Part shown: positions 16,931 to 26,359 of the stretch, one piece after another | Numbering within the stretch: position 1 is the first letter of the stretch | How the letters are laid out: every line of letters begins with the position of its first letter | NCBI RefSeq assembly: GCF_029029505.1 | Contig: NZ_JAKJSD010000002.1 | Span: 124,001 to 188,000 of the forward strand | Direction: 5' to 3' | Length of the DNA stretch: 64,000 nucleotides | Origin: Ancylomarina sp. DW003 | Lineage (GTDB): Bacteria; Bacteroidota; Bacteroidia; Bacteroidales; Marinifilaceae | The notes under the pieces: model-generated | What the model was told of the DNA's origin: nothing | The model's input: only the letters and a program-made list of their open reading frames with translations | Database searches by the model: none | Translations under genes and position numbers: made by a program

Positions 16931-17644
16931 TTATAGCTTTAATAAATCTCTCATTCCATAGAATCCTGATTTGCCAGGCATAAACTCAGCAGCTAATACA
17001 GCCCCTAATGCAAAGCCTTTACGGCTGTAAGCCTGATGTTGAATCTGAATTTCATCAACTTCTGAATGCCAGGTAATGCTATGAGTTCCAGGAACCGCTC
17101 CATGACGCTTAGCCACAATGCTCATTTCAGAATCCTTCGTACTTAAACCTTCAATCCAGGAGTTTTTCACCGGATGATTTTCAAGTACCCCCTCTGCTAA
17201 AGTCAATGCTGTTCCGCTAGGCGAGTCTAGTTTATGAATATGATGAATCTCTTCCATATCAACATCGTACTGATCGAAACCAGACATCAGTTGAGATAAT
17301 TTCTTATTCAATTCGAAAAATAGATTAACTCCTAAACTGAAATTAGATGCATAAAAGAACCCTTTCCCTTTTTCACAACGCGATTTAACTTCACCCAATT
17401 GTTCTAACCAACCCGTTGTACCTGAAACAACCGAAACACCAGCCTCAAAACACATTAAATAATTCTGATAAGCAGAATCGGGTTTAGTAAATTCAATAAC
17501 AACATCAATTCCTTTCAAATTGTTAACAGTTAAATCAGCTTGGTTATTCTGATCTATAATCAAAGCAATTTCGTGACCACGATCGATAGCAATGCTTTCA
17601 ATTTCTTTCCCCATCCTACCGTAACCAATCAGTGCAATTTTCAT
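16931..17644 (-). CDS. dapB: 4-hydroxy-tetrahydrodipicolinate reductase
   Basis: Second committed step of the diaminopimelate/lysine pathway, reducing hydroxy-tetrahydrodipicolinate with NAD(P)H and feeding peptidoglycan. The Rossmann start is IALIGYGRMGKEIE (residues 3-16). SGTTGW and ASNFSLGVNLFFEL follow, then the catalytic box EEIHHIHKLDSPSGTALT with the His pair and Lys, as in the known enzymes. At 237 residues it is slightly short but typical for Bacteroidota. It is first in a dapB-lepB unit, with a candidate -7 box about 140 bases upstream. Confidence 0.95.
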   Translation of the reverse strand: MKIALIGYGRMGKEIESIAIDRGHEIALIIDQNNQADLTVNNLKGIDVVIEFTKPDSAYQNYLMCFEAGVSVVSGTTGWLEQLGEVKSRCEKGKGFFYASNFSLGVNLFFELNKKLSQLMSGFDQYDVDMEEIHHIHKLDSPSGTALTLAEGVLENHPVKNSWIEGLSTKDSEMSIVAKRHGAVPGTHSITWHSEVDEIQIQHQAYSRKGFALGAVLAAEFMPGKSGFYGMRDLLKL

Positions 17645-18033
17645 ATTTCTTTAATTTTTTAACCTCATCCTTTTTCTGTGGTTTAGAATGAGAAATGGCT
17701 AATAATTTTCATCTCTAAATTGTATCGAATTTCTTTTAAACATCCAGATATCAATACAATTCTATACTTGTTTATTGAATTTCAAAAGTAGCAATTCAAA
17801 CTAAGAATGATGCATTTTGATTGCTTAATAAAACTTAAGCTTTAAAGTTTTTCGATAACCCCAACTTATCACACCATAAATGAAATAATTAGCCGAGGAA
17901 ATAATTATAGGTTAGGAGCACTCTTTTTGAACCATAAATCTTATATTCATAGGTCAAAAAACTGACAATATATTTCAGATGGTATCCGTTAATTAATTCC
18001 ATTTGGATTACTCCATAGATTAAAAACATTAGA
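17645..18033. other. 389-base divergent region between dapB and the glycosyltransferase
   Basis: No real gene: a minus-strand ORF that reaches into it mainly overlaps the glycosyltransferase in another frame. AT-rich, with a candidate dapB -7 box. No plus-strand promoter could be named. Confidence 0.45.
17783..17790 (-). promoter_or_regulatory. Candidate -7 box for dapB
   Basis: The minus strand reads TACTTTTG, a TAnnTTTG match, in the divergent region before dapB. No convincing -33 box, and the implied leader is long (about 135 bases). Confidence 0.35.
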
Positions 18034-19488
18034 ATGACACAGACAATTAATTGTTTTCTTCCTGTCGGAAACCAAGAAGAAACCTTATCTACTATAAATG
18101 AACTTAAAAATTCAAATCTTGTTTCCAACATATTCCTTATTGGAAAAGTTTCATTCAAGATAGAAGGCGTTAAATCCTTAGAATCAGAATCATTATTCTC
18201 TGGCAAAGCGATTCATGAAATTGCTCAAGCGACAGATACAGATTTCACCTTTATTTATATAAAAACGAGTCCTTTAAAGTTAGGGCAGTTTGCATTGAAC
18301 AGATTTACTCAGGTTGCTTCGGATACAAATGCTAGTTTGACTTATTCTGATTTTAAAACGTTTAAAGATTTAAAACTGGAAAATCACCCGGTTAATGATT
18401 ACCAAGAAGGTAGTTTAAGAGATGATTTTGATTTTGGATCTCTGTTATGTCTCAACACAAAAGCATTGAAAAAAGCTGTTAACTCTGTTGATAAGAACAA
18501 CAAATACGCTGGCCTCTACTCACTCCGCCTTGCTCTTTCAGAACAGGCTGAACTCGTTCGGATTCCTGAATATTTGTATACCGAAGAAGAGCTTGACTCT
18601 AGAAAATCAGGTGAGAAAATTTTCGATTATGTTGACCCTAAAAATCGATCTGTACAGATTGAAATGGAAGATGTTTGCACAGAATTTCTTAAACGAACAG
18701 ATGGCTATCTCGAACCCAAATTTACAGAAGTCGATTTTAAATCAGAACAATTTGATTTGGAGGCTTCAGTCATTATACCTGTTCTCAATCGTGTCAAAAC
18801 GCTTGAGGATGCAATCAAATCTGTCTTATCACAAAAAAGTGATTTTGATTTCAATCTAATCATTGTAGATAATCATTCTACTGATGGCACAACAGAACTT
18901 ATTCAAAGATATGCAAATCAAGACAATCGAATTGTACATCTAATTCCTGAACGTAAAGATTTAGGCATTGGAGGATGTTGGAATGAGGCTGTTCACCACA
19001 AAGCATGTGGTCGATTCGCCATTCAGCTTGATAGTGATGATTTATATGCAGACGAAACCACAATACAGCAAGTTATAGAGAACTTTCACAAAGAAAAATG
19101 TGCCATGGTAGTAGGATCCTATCAAATGGTAAATTTCAAGCTGGAAGAAATTCCTCCCGGATTAATCGATCACAAAGAGTGGACGCCTGAAAATGGTCGA
19201 AATAATGCGCTTCGCATAAATGGATTGGGTGCACCTCGCGCCTTCTATACACCTGTCATTAGAGAAACGCCTCTTCCAAACGTGAACTATGGTGAAGATT
19301 ATGCTTTGGGATTAGCTATATCAAGAAAATATCAGATTGGTCGTATTTACAAGTCACTTTATTTATGTCGTCGTTGGGACGAAAACTCTGATGCCTCGCT
19401 AAGTATTGAGAAGATGAACGCTCACAACTCGTACAAGGATAGAATTAGAACTATTGAGTTAAAAGCAAGAAAAAGACTTAATCAATAA
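18034..19488 (+). CDS. Tandem glycosyltransferase family 2 protein
   Basis: Transfers a sugar from a nucleotide donor; the acceptor is unknown. Residues 1-240 look like a degenerate GT-A-like module (INCFLPVGNQEETLSTINEL start) without a clear DxD. The catalytic module starts near residue 245 (ASVIIPVLNRVKTLEDAI) and continues with VDNHSTDGTTE and LDSDDLY, whose metal-binding DSD is at 333-335. There is no signal peptide and no membrane helix. Its stop is 4 bases before the DUF1460 gene, so it heads the cluster at 18-25 kb. Its placement with muropeptide genes suggests a role with envelope polysaccharide, but this is inference. Confidence 0.85.
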   Translation: MTQTINCFLPVGNQEETLSTINELKNSNLVSNIFLIGKVSFKIEGVKSLESESLFSGKAIHEIAQATDTDFTFIYIKTSPLKLGQFALNRFTQVASDTNASLTYSDFKTFKDLKLENHPVNDYQEGSLRDDFDFGSLLCLNTKALKKAVNSVDKNNKYAGLYSLRLALSEQAELVRIPEYLYTEEELDSRKSGEKIFDYVDPKNRSVQIEMEDVCTEFLKRTDGYLEPKFTEVDFKSEQFDLEASVIIPVLNRVKTLEDAIKSVLSQKSDFDFNLIIVDNHSTDGTTELIQRYANQDNRIVHLIPERKDLGIGGCWNEAVHHKACGRFAIQLDSDDLYADETTIQQVIENFHKEKCAMVVGSYQMVNFKLEEIPPGLIDHKEWTPENGRNNALRINGLGAPRAFYTPVIRETPLPNVNYGEDYALGLAISRKYQIGRIYKSLYLCRRWDENSDASLSIEKMNAHNSYKDRIRTIELKARKRLNQ

Positions 19489-19492
19489 GAAA

Positions 19493-20365
19493 ATGAAAAC
19501 AACTTATATTCTTATATCTTTTTGCTTCATTTTAATGTCATGTCAAGCAAAAACAGATAAGAAACAAAATCAAAACTCAAAAGTAGATTCTATTGATATA
19601 GAAATATTCAATTCACTAAAGCAGATTACAAAAGCTATACCTTTTGATTCTATGTCTGCAGGAAATAGAATAATAGAAACGGGGAAGTTTTTTTTGCAAA
19701 CGCCATATGTTGGTGGCACTCTTGAAAATGACGAACAAGAAGAATTGGTCATCAATTTACACCAACTGGATTGCACCACATATCTTGAAAATGTTTTAGC
19801 TTTTTCTCAATCACTCAGCGAACCTGAATTCTCTGGTTTTTCTAAAAATCTAAAATCGATTCGCTATCGTGATGGCAAAATAGAAGACTATACTTCTCGA
19901 TTACATTATTTCACCGATTGGATCATTGATAATGAAAAGAAAGGCCTGCTTACTAATATCACGAAGGAGATTGGTGGCGAAACATATAATAAGATTATAA
20001 ATTTTATGAGCGAACATATCAGTTCATATCCTGCATTAACCAGAGATTCTTCTCTCATCAAAAAAATAAAAGAAACCGAAAAGAGATTAAATTTACACGT
20101 GTCTTTTTATATTCCTGAAGATAAAATTCATCAAGTGGAAGATAAAATTCATGATGGTGATTTTATTGCCATTACAACAAATATTAAAGGTTTAGATGTC
20201 TCACATACAGGTATTGCAATTCATTTAAACAATCGCCTGCATTTAATGCACGCTTCAAGCAAAGAAAAGAAAGTCGTGATTTCCGATCGGCCTTTAGCCG
20301 AAATGATTCAACGCAATAGATTACAATCTGGAATTATAGTCGCAAGAATTACAATAAAACAATAA
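19493..20365 (+). CDS. DUF1460 amidase-like lipoprotein
   Basis: Predicted periplasmic lipoprotein of the DUF1460 family (N-acetylmuramoyl-L-alanine amidase-like, NlpC/P60-related fold), expected to cleave muropeptides. The signal peptide ends in the lipobox LMSC (Cys16). The catalytic Cys is likely in LHQLDCTTYLENVLAF, and the partner His in GLDVSHTGIAIHLNN, followed by LHLMHASSKEKKV. Length and motif order match the family. It lies 4 bases after the glycosyltransferase and upstream of DUF4922, SpoIID and an AmpG-like permease. Together these fit processing and uptake of cell-wall fragments. The exact bond cut is not visible from sequence. Confidence 0.85.
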   Translation: MKTTYILISFCFILMSCQAKTDKKQNQNSKVDSIDIEIFNSLKQITKAIPFDSMSAGNRIIETGKFFLQTPYVGGTLENDEQEELVINLHQLDCTTYLENVLAFSQSLSEPEFSGFSKNLKSIRYRDGKIEDYTSRLHYFTDWIIDNEKKGLLTNITKEIGGETYNKIINFMSEHISSYPALTRDSSLIKKIKETEKRLNLHVSFYIPEDKIHQVEDKIHDGDFIAITTNIKGLDVSHTGIAIHLNNRLHLMHASSKEKKVVISDRPLAEMIQRNRLQSGIIVARITIKQ

Positions 20366-20409
20366 TTAATTTCTCTTAATGAGAATCACTTATACTTAAA
20401 AGAGAACTA

Positions 20410-21372
20410 ATGCAAAAAATCAATAAAGAAAACTTACATACATTTTTAAACGAACAAAAGGAGAATTGGCCTTTAGCTAAAATGAATTACAGTGGACTGG
20501 AGAAAGTTGAAGAAAAAGAATTTCAATTTGAAGGTTTCAAAATTAAAGTTCAGTTTAATCCCGAGCGAATAAAATCAACAGCTGCTAAAATAGGTAAAGA
20601 CGATATTCAAAAAAGAGCCTGTTTTCTTTGTGAAGAAAACAGACCTGAGCTTCAAACTAAAATTGAATTAGAGAATAATTATTCTCTTTTGGTGAACCCC
20701 TTCCCTATCCTCAAAGAACACTTCACAATTGCAAAAAACGATCATATCGATCAAAGTTTTATCAACCATATTGGTGATTTGGTAAATCTTGCAGAAACTT
20801 TAGAAGGTTATTCTGTTTTCTATAATGGGCCCAAATCAGGCGCTTCGGCACCAGACCATATGCACTTTCAAGCAGGCGAAAATAACTTTATGCCTATCGA
20901 CACTGAGTATTTCGAAAGAAAAAAGAACTACGGTAAGCTGGTTACATGGAATGGTCGTTTTGAAGTCTATCGATTCAATCATTACTTAAGAAAGATGCTT
21001 AGCATAGAAGCCGATAGAGCGCAAGATATTGTAAGCGCAAGCAAAATATTTTATCGTTTTCTCGAAAAAGTACAAGCAGACGAAAAAGAGCCAATGTTGA
21101 ATGCTATTTGCGTATATAAAAACAATAAATACCGACTACATATTTTCCCAAGAAAACAACATCGTCCATCTCAATTTTTCGCTAAAGGGAACGAACAATT
21201 GCTAATTAGTCCTGGTGCTGTTGATATGGGAGGTGTATTTATTACGCCTCGCAAAGAAGATTTCGATAAAATCACAAAAGAAGATATTGTAGACATCTAC
21301 AAACAAGTTAGTTTGGATGATTTGGTATTTGATAAACTTTGCCAGGATTTCACAAAATTGGTTATGCCTTAA
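20410..21372 (+). CDS. DUF4922 protein, GalT/Ap4A phosphorylase-like
   Basis: Soluble 320-residue protein of the HIT/GalT superfamily. Visible signatures are a Cys pair CFLC (71, 74), which may bind zinc, NPFPILKEHFTI near 96-107 (typical of galactose-1-phosphate uridylyltransferase and Ap4A phosphorylase), and the catalytic triad-like H150-M-H152-F-Q154 in APDHMHFQAG. The last part is a second half-domain with LHIFPRKQHRPSQFF. These features predict nucleotidyl transfer through a His-linked intermediate, or phosphorolysis of a nucleotide sugar. The substrate is unknown. Being between an amidase-like and a SpoIID gene, it may act on a recycled amino sugar or nucleotide. Start ATG at 20410. 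Confidence 0.75.
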   Translation: MQKINKENLHTFLNEQKENWPLAKMNYSGLEKVEEKEFQFEGFKIKVQFNPERIKSTAAKIGKDDIQKRACFLCEENRPELQTKIELENNYSLLVNPFPILKEHFTIAKNDHIDQSFINHIGDLVNLAETLEGYSVFYNGPKSGASAPDHMHFQAGENNFMPIDTEYFERKKNYGKLVTWNGRFEVYRFNHYLRKMLSIEADRAQDIVSASKIFYRFLEKVQADEKEPMLNAICVYKNNKYRLHIFPRKQHRPSQFFAKGNEQLLISPGAVDMGGVFITPRKEDFDKITKEDIVDIYKQVSLDDLVFDKLCQDFTKLVMP

Positions 21373-21389
21373 AAACAAATAAAATCAGA

Positions 21390-22703
21390 ATGCAAGAACC
21401 AACAATACGAGTAGGCATCATGTATGAAAAAGAAATTTCATTCGAGTTGAATGGAATTTATACGCTTAAACAAAATGGTCAAGCCTATTCAGGCAAGCAA
21501 GTAATTAAATATCAGGATAACAAAATTGTGTTTGATGGGGCTGTTTTTGATTCTGAAAAATTTATTTTCACACCCCAAAATTACAAAAACAGTTCTTTTG
21601 ATTTAGCCGATGTTACAATTGGTATCAAATTCCACTGGGAACGTAAGGAAAATCAATCCTTTAAAGGAAGTTTGCATTTTCTTTGTGAGAATGATAAGCT
21701 AAGTGCCATTAATGTTCTCAAGCTGGAAGATTACCTGGCAAGCGTTATCTCATCTGAGATGAAAGCGACGAGTAGTATGGAATTGTTAAAGGCACATGCC
21801 ATTATTTCACGTTCCTGGTTGATGGCGCAAGTTCTTAAAGGTGAAGCTATACAATTTTCAGAGCAAACTTACCAATCAACATCTGAGACTTCAAATGAAA
21901 TCATTAAATGGTATGACAGAGAAGATCACCAAAATTTTAATGTTTGTGCCGATGATCATTGCCAACGCTACCAAGGCATTACTCGTCAATCAAACCAAGC
22001 TGTTTTAAAAGCCATAGAAGATACCAAAGGACTTGTTTTAGTTAGTGATGGAGCAATCTGCGATGCACGCTTCTCAAAATGCTGTGGTGGTGTTTCAGAA
22101 ACCTTTGAGAATGTTTGGGAGCCCAAACCACACAAATACCTTCAAGCTATTACTGATAGCAGCAATTCTGCCTTAAAATATGATTTAAAGAACGAGGCTG
22201 AAGCCAGCAATTGGATAAAAAACTCTCCGGATGTTTTTTGCAATACAAATGATAAAACTATTCTATCACAAGTATTGAACGATTATGATATGGAAACACC
22301 AGATTTTTTCCGTTGGAAAATTCGTTATACACAAGATGAATTATCTGAACTTGTGAATAGAAAAACGGGAAAGAATTTTGGTAAGATCATTGACTTAATT
22401 CCAATTGAAAGGGGTTTATCAGGAAGAATCATCAAACTCAAAATTATAGGAGAAAAATTATCTTTCACAATTGGCAAAGAATTGGAAATAAGAAAAGTAT
22501 TATCAGAATCACATCTCTACAGTTCTAATTTTATACTTGTTCGAGAAAATGATTCAACTGATTTTATTCTGAAAGGTGCTGGCTGGGGGCATGGCGTTGG
22601 CCTTTGTCAAATTGGAGCAGCCGTAATGGGAGCCAATGGTTATTCTCACAAAGAAATTTTGCTTCACTATTTCAAGGGAGCAAGCTTAGAAAAACGTTAT
22701 TAA
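21390..22703 (+). CDS. SpoIID/LytB domain protein
   Basis: Related to the SpoIID lytic transglycosylase, which cuts glycan strands lacking stem peptides. The start at 21390 (MQEPTIRVGIMYEKE) is preferred over an ATG at 21339 that overlaps DUF4922 by 34 bases, since the protein then begins at the conserved IRVGI strand. Core motifs are LEDYLASVISSEMKA with the catalytic-type Glu, LLKAHAIISRSWLM, CQRYQGI and the closing GAGWGHGVGLCQIGA. No signal peptide or membrane segment is seen, which is odd for a wall hydrolase and suggests a cytosolic role, such as trimming recycled muropeptides, or another export route. Confidence 0.85.
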   Translation: MQEPTIRVGIMYEKEISFELNGIYTLKQNGQAYSGKQVIKYQDNKIVFDGAVFDSEKFIFTPQNYKNSSFDLADVTIGIKFHWERKENQSFKGSLHFLCENDKLSAINVLKLEDYLASVISSEMKATSSMELLKAHAIISRSWLMAQVLKGEAIQFSEQTYQSTSETSNEIIKWYDREDHQNFNVCADDHCQRYQGITRQSNQAVLKAIEDTKGLVLVSDGAICDARFSKCCGGVSETFENVWEPKPHKYLQAITDSSNSALKYDLKNEAEASNWIKNSPDVFCNTNDKTILSQVLNDYDMETPDFFRWKIRYTQDELSELVNRKTGKNFGKIIDLIPIERGLSGRIIKLKIIGEKLSFTIGKELEIRKVLSESHLYSSNFILVRENDSTDFILKGAGWGHGVGLCQIGAAVMGANGYSHKEILLHYFKGASLEKRY

Positions 22704-22722
22704 TAAATTGAACTAAGTCAGG

Positions 22723-24015
22723 ATGAGCAAACGAAACAGATCACCATGGGCATGGATTCCATCCCTTTACTTTGCTGAAGGGCTTCCTTACGTCGTGGTT
22801 ATGACAGTGGCAGTCATTATGTACAAACGTTTGGATATTTCGAATACGGACATTGCACTTTACACCTCTTGGTTATATCTGCCATGGGTAATTAAACCAT
22901 TTTGGAGTCCATTTGTCGATATTATAAAGAGTAAGCGATGGTGGATAATAAGTATGCAATTACTTATAGGAGCTGCATTAGCCGGAGTCGCTTTTACAAT
23001 CCCAACGACAAACTTTTTTCAGGCCTCACTTGCTTTCTTATGGCTCTTAGCATTTAGTTCTGCCACACACGATATCGCTGCCGATGGATTTTACATGCAT
23101 GCTTTAGATGAAAATAAACAAGCTTTCTTCATCGGTATCAGAAGTACGTTTTATCGAATTGCCATGCTTACAGGACAGGGACTTTTAATTATTCTAGCGG
23201 GCTATTTTGAAAAAACAAAGCTGCTTGGTGAAAGCGAAACCAACATTCCACTAGCTTGGTCTTTTACTTTTATCATCATCACTATTTGTTTTCTGATTAT
23301 TGCTCTTTATCACAAATTTGCCTTACCCAAACCTCATAATGACGAAGACAGAGGTATGAATAAGGTTTCTGATATTCTCAATGATTTTAGGGAAACCTTC
23401 AGTAGTTTCTTTGCTAAAAAAGATATTTGGAAGATATTAGGCTTATTAATGGTTTACCGCCTTGGAGAATCGCAATTAGTAAAAATGGCATCTCCATTTC
23501 TTTTAGATAACAGAGAACTTGGAGGCTTGGCATTATCTACATCAGAAGTTGGAATTATCTACGGAACAATTGGTGTGATATCGTTGACTGTTGGAGGAAT
23601 ATTAGGTGGTTACTTAGCTTCACGAAATGGATTAAAACATTGGATGTGGTGGATGGTCCTAGCCATAAACCTGCCAAACTTAGTTTATGTATACTTATCT
23701 CAAAGTCTTCCAGGCTCCTTCTTTTTGATCAGTGCTTCGGTTGCTGTCGAACAATTTGGTTACGGTTTTGGGTTTACAGCCTATATGCTTTATCAAATAT
23801 ATGTTTCTGAAGGCAAGCACAAAACAGCCCACTTTGCTTTTTGCACAGGTTTTATGGCCCTAGGAATGATGCTTCCAGGAATGATTTCAGGTTGGATACA
23901 AGAAATGATTGGTTATCAAAACTTTTTTATTTGGGTCATTATATGTACCATCCCAAGTTTTATCATGGTTAAGTTGATTGATATTGATTCTAACTTTGGA
24001 ATCAAAACAAAATAA
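22723..24015 (+). CDS. AmpG-like muropeptide permease (MFS)
   Basis: A 430-residue inner-membrane transporter with about 12 hydrophobic segments. The opening WAWIPSLYFAEGLPYVVV and the TSWLYLPWVIKPFWSP motif are typical of the AmpG/PAT branch of the major facilitator superfamily, which imports GlcNAc-anhydroMurNAc peptides (or acetyl-CoA in other members). It begins 19 bases after the SpoIID-like gene. Its presence with an amidase-like lipoprotein and a SpoIID protein supports muropeptide uptake. The family also contains sugar and unknown carriers, so the substrate remains an inference. Confidence 0.85.
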   Translation: MSKRNRSPWAWIPSLYFAEGLPYVVVMTVAVIMYKRLDISNTDIALYTSWLYLPWVIKPFWSPFVDIIKSKRWWIISMQLLIGAALAGVAFTIPTTNFFQASLAFLWLLAFSSATHDIAADGFYMHALDENKQAFFIGIRSTFYRIAMLTGQGLLIILAGYFEKTKLLGESETNIPLAWSFTFIIITICFLIIALYHKFALPKPHNDEDRGMNKVSDILNDFRETFSSFFAKKDIWKILGLLMVYRLGESQLVKMASPFLLDNRELGGLALSTSEVGIIYGTIGVISLTVGGILGGYLASRNGLKHWMWWMVLAINLPNLVYVYLSQSLPGSFFLISASVAVEQFGYGFGFTAYMLYQIYVSEGKHKTAHFAFCTGFMALGMMLPGMISGWIQEMIGYQNFFIWVIICTIPSFIMVKLIDIDSNFGIKTK

Positions 24016-24079
24016 GCGATCTTCATGGTAATATTCATAATTAAGAGAAATACATTAGTCTAATTTAGAAGCAATAAAT

Positions 24080-25048
24080 ATGAATCCTTTATTTCAATAC
24101 ATCATTGCTGAATCTGTAAAGCGTCAATTAAAAAAAAAGCATGAAGCAACACCACATGAAGAATTTGAACGAAAAACGAATCAAACCGAGGTGGAATTCA
24201 CGCATTTGTTTCGAGAAAGCTTCTTTATTTTTATAGGCATTCTGTCGGCTTGCTTTGGCTTAAAAGGATTTCTATTGCCTAATTCATTTATAGATGGAGG
24301 TGTAACAGGTATTTCATTAATTGTAAATGAATTGACAGAAATACCACTATCAGTTTTATTGGTTGCCATCAATATCCCATTCTTACTTATGGCGTTTTCT
24401 ACTATTAATAGACAATTTGCAGTAAGAAGCATTGTAGCTATTATATTACTGGCTATATCGGTACATTTTATACCTGTGCCTACTGTAACTGATGATAAAC
24501 TATTAATCGCAGTATTTGGAGGTTTCTTTTTAGGCCTTGGAATAGGCCTGGCAATTCGTGGAGGTTCGGTTATCGATGGAACAGAAGTTTTGGCCATATT
24601 CATTAGCAAAAAAACATCATTAACTATTGGTGACGTGATTTTAATATTCAATGTTGTTATATTCCTATTTTCAGCTTATGTTTTTAATATTGAGATTGCC
24701 ATGTACGCCATGCTAACTTACCTTGCCGCATCAAAAACAATAGATTTTGTGGTTTCAGGAATTGAAGAATATGTTGGTGTTACTATTATTTCTAATAAAA
24801 GTGAAGAGATTAGATTGGCTATAATAGAAAACTTAGGCCATGGCTGTACGGTTTATCTTGGCAAAAGAGGGTATGCCAAAAAAGGACATACCTTAGAAAC
24901 AACAGAGATAGTATATACTTTAATTACCAGATTGGAATTAACTAAACTTCAAACTGAAATTGATAAGATAGATAGCGAAGCTTTTACAACGATGCATAGT
25001 ATAAAGGATGCAAAAGGTGGAATGATTAAGAAGAGACCTTTAAAGTAA
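24080..25048 (+). CDS. YitT family membrane protein
   Basis: Inner-membrane protein with an N-terminal cytosolic stretch, then about five or six hydrophobic helices starting at FFIFIGILSACFGLKGFLLP, where PNSFIDGGVTGISLI is the YitT signature. A C-terminal DUF2179 domain includes GCTVYLGKRGYAKKGHTLE and ends MHSIKDAKGGMIKK. The substrate and function of this widespread family are unknown. It lies 64 bases after the AmpG-like gene and may be read through from it. Length 322 residues, complete. Confidence 0.85.
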   Translation: MNPLFQYIIAESVKRQLKKKHEATPHEEFERKTNQTEVEFTHLFRESFFIFIGILSACFGLKGFLLPNSFIDGGVTGISLIVNELTEIPLSVLLVAINIPFLLMAFSTINRQFAVRSIVAIILLAISVHFIPVPTVTDDKLLIAVFGGFFLGLGIGLAIRGGSVIDGTEVLAIFISKKTSLTIGDVILIFNVVIFLFSAYVFNIEIAMYAMLTYLAASKTIDFVVSGIEEYVGVTIISNKSEEIRLAIIENLGHGCTVYLGKRGYAKKGHTLETTEIVYTLITRLELTKLQTEIDKIDSEAFTTMHSIKDAKGGMIKKRPLK

Positions 25049-25109
25049 TACATATCTTCATTGGCTCTCGTAAAATTTAACTATCTTATTTCTATTGTGT
25101 AATAGAACT

Positions 25110-25622
25110 ATGACTATGGAATCAGATCTGTCTTATAAAGAAAAATGTGATTGCGCCAGAAGTAATTTTTGCCAATATGTCAACCAAGCTGATAATTTTT
25201 CTTTAAGCGAGAAAAACTACCTCACAAAGGTAATTGTAAACGATAATATATCGGGGATTCTATATGTAAGCAGTGTTCTGGCTGGCTGGACTTTTATTGC
25301 CGGACTTATTGATTCAATTCTTTTTCCCGGCATTATTATTTATGCCATTTTTCATGGTGTAATAGATTACAAAGTCCTCACTCCTCCCATCCTATTTGTG
25401 CTTAGTAATATTATAGCTAAACTTATCTATATCTCAATAAGTTTAAGAGGTAAAGTTAAAACCTACGATATTTTTATATCTGTTCTCCCTTACGTAGGAT
25501 CGGCTTATTTGCTTAGAAAATTTCTAATCAAAGATAAACTCATGTCTAAAGCAGTATACGCCTATCTTAAAACAAAAAAACAAGAAATTAAAAATCGGTT
25601 TCTTAAACACTTAAAAAGATAA
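25110..25622 (+). CDS. Small polytopic membrane protein, unknown function
   Basis: A 170-residue protein with an N-terminal Cys-containing segment (KCDCARSNFCQYV) and two or three hydrophobic segments (SGILYVSSVLAGWTFIAGLI, a second around ILFPGIIIYAIF and LTPPILFVLSNI). It ends in a strongly basic tail. The start is chosen at ATG 25110; a TTG at 25095 and an ATG at 25116 are alternatives. I do not recognise the family. It follows yitT by about 60 bases and ends at a strong bidirectional terminator, so it is the last gene of this plus-strand run. Confidence 0.65.
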   Translation: MTMESDLSYKEKCDCARSNFCQYVNQADNFSLSEKNYLTKVIVNDNISGILYVSSVLAGWTFIAGLIDSILFPGIIIYAIFHGVIDYKVLTPPILFVLSNIIAKLIYISISLRGKVKTYDIFISVLPYVGSAYLLRKFLIKDKLMSKAVYAYLKTKKQEIKNRFLKHLKR

Positions 25623-25635
25623 TTCAGCGCATAAA

Positions 25636-25665
25636 AAAAGAGATTGCTCATGAGCAATCTCTTTT
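25636..25665. terminator. Bidirectional terminator
   Basis: A perfect 15-bp inverted repeat with almost no loop: AAAAGAGATTGCTCA (25636-25650) and TGAGCAATCTCTTTT (25651-25665). It sits between the convergent membrane-protein gene and rplT and can serve both directions. Confidence 0.9.
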
Positions 25666-25687
25666 CAAAGTAAAATAATCTATAATG

Positions 25688-26041
25688 CTATTTAGCTGCT
25701 TGAGCCTTTCCCACTACAGCTTTAAAAGCCTCTGGGTGATTCATTGCTAAATCTGCCAAAACCTTACGGTTGATCTCGATATTAGCTTTATGCATTAATC
25801 CGATTAATTGTGAATATGAAAGACCTTCTAGTCTTGCAGCAGCGTTAATACGCTGAATCCACAATGAACGGAAATTTCCTTTTTTCTTTTTTCTATCACG
25901 GTAAGCATACTGCAAACCTTTTTCCCATGTATTCTTAGCTACTGTCCACACATTAGCTCTGGCACCAAAGTTACCTTTAGTTTCCTTAAGAATTCTTTTT
26001 CTTCTAGCTCTAGATGCTACAGAATTAACTGATCTTGGCAT
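25688..26041 (-). CDS. rplT: 50S ribosomal protein L20
   Basis: Early-assembly 23S rRNA-binding protein of the large subunit. 117 residues with the family features: a basic N-terminus ([18 protein letters not shown]), [33 protein letters not shown] and [14 protein letters not shown]. It is the last gene of thrS-infC-rpmI-rplT, 92 bases after rpmI, and is ended by the palindromic terminator. In enterobacteria L20 represses this operon by binding its mRNA. I saw no clear equivalent structure here. Confidence 0.97.
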   Translation of the reverse strand: MPRSVNSVASRARRKRILKETKGNFGARANVWTVAKNTWEKGLQYAYRDRKKKKGNFRSLWIQRINAAARLEGLSYSQLIGLMHKANIEINRKVLADLAMNHPEAFKAVVGKAQAAK

Positions 26042-26133
26042 AATTTAAAATTTTAGAATGTTAGCGTTCCCATTGGGACTCTTTTGTGCTAAATCACTCG
26101 GTTAATAAACTTGAAAAAATCAAAAATGATTTT

Positions 26134-26331
26134 TTACAACATGTTAAGCATTAACTTAACATTCTTCTGGTCTGACTTATGAACATCACCAAAATAAGTA
26201 AGATTTCTCTTTCTCTTTTTGCTCTTCTTAGTCAAAATATGACTTTTGAAGGCGTGCTTTCTTTTGATCTTTCCAGATGCAGTCAAAGTAAATCTCTTCT
26301 TTGCGCTGCAGTTTGTTTTCATCTTAGGCAT
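26134..26331 (-). CDS. rpmI: 50S ribosomal protein L35
   Basis: Small basic 65-residue ribosomal protein with the family pattern [20 protein letters not shown] and then [19 protein letters not shown]. It lies 28 bases after infC and before rplT, in the conserved order. The start is fixed by the conserved MPKMKT opening. Confidence 0.97.
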   Translation of the reverse strand: MPKMKTNCSAKKRFTLTASGKIKRKHAFKSHILTKKSKKRKRNLTYFGDVHKSDQKNVKLMLNML

Positions 26332-26359
26332 TGTACAAACTTATTGATTATATACTAAA

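Noticed and set aside
17889-18206. 105-residue minus-strand ORF at the start of the glycosyltransferase
   Set aside because: It overlaps the well-supported glycosyltransferase N-terminus on the opposite strand and has no family features.
24181-24651. 156-residue minus-strand ORF
   Set aside because: Opposite-strand shadow of the YitT membrane helices.
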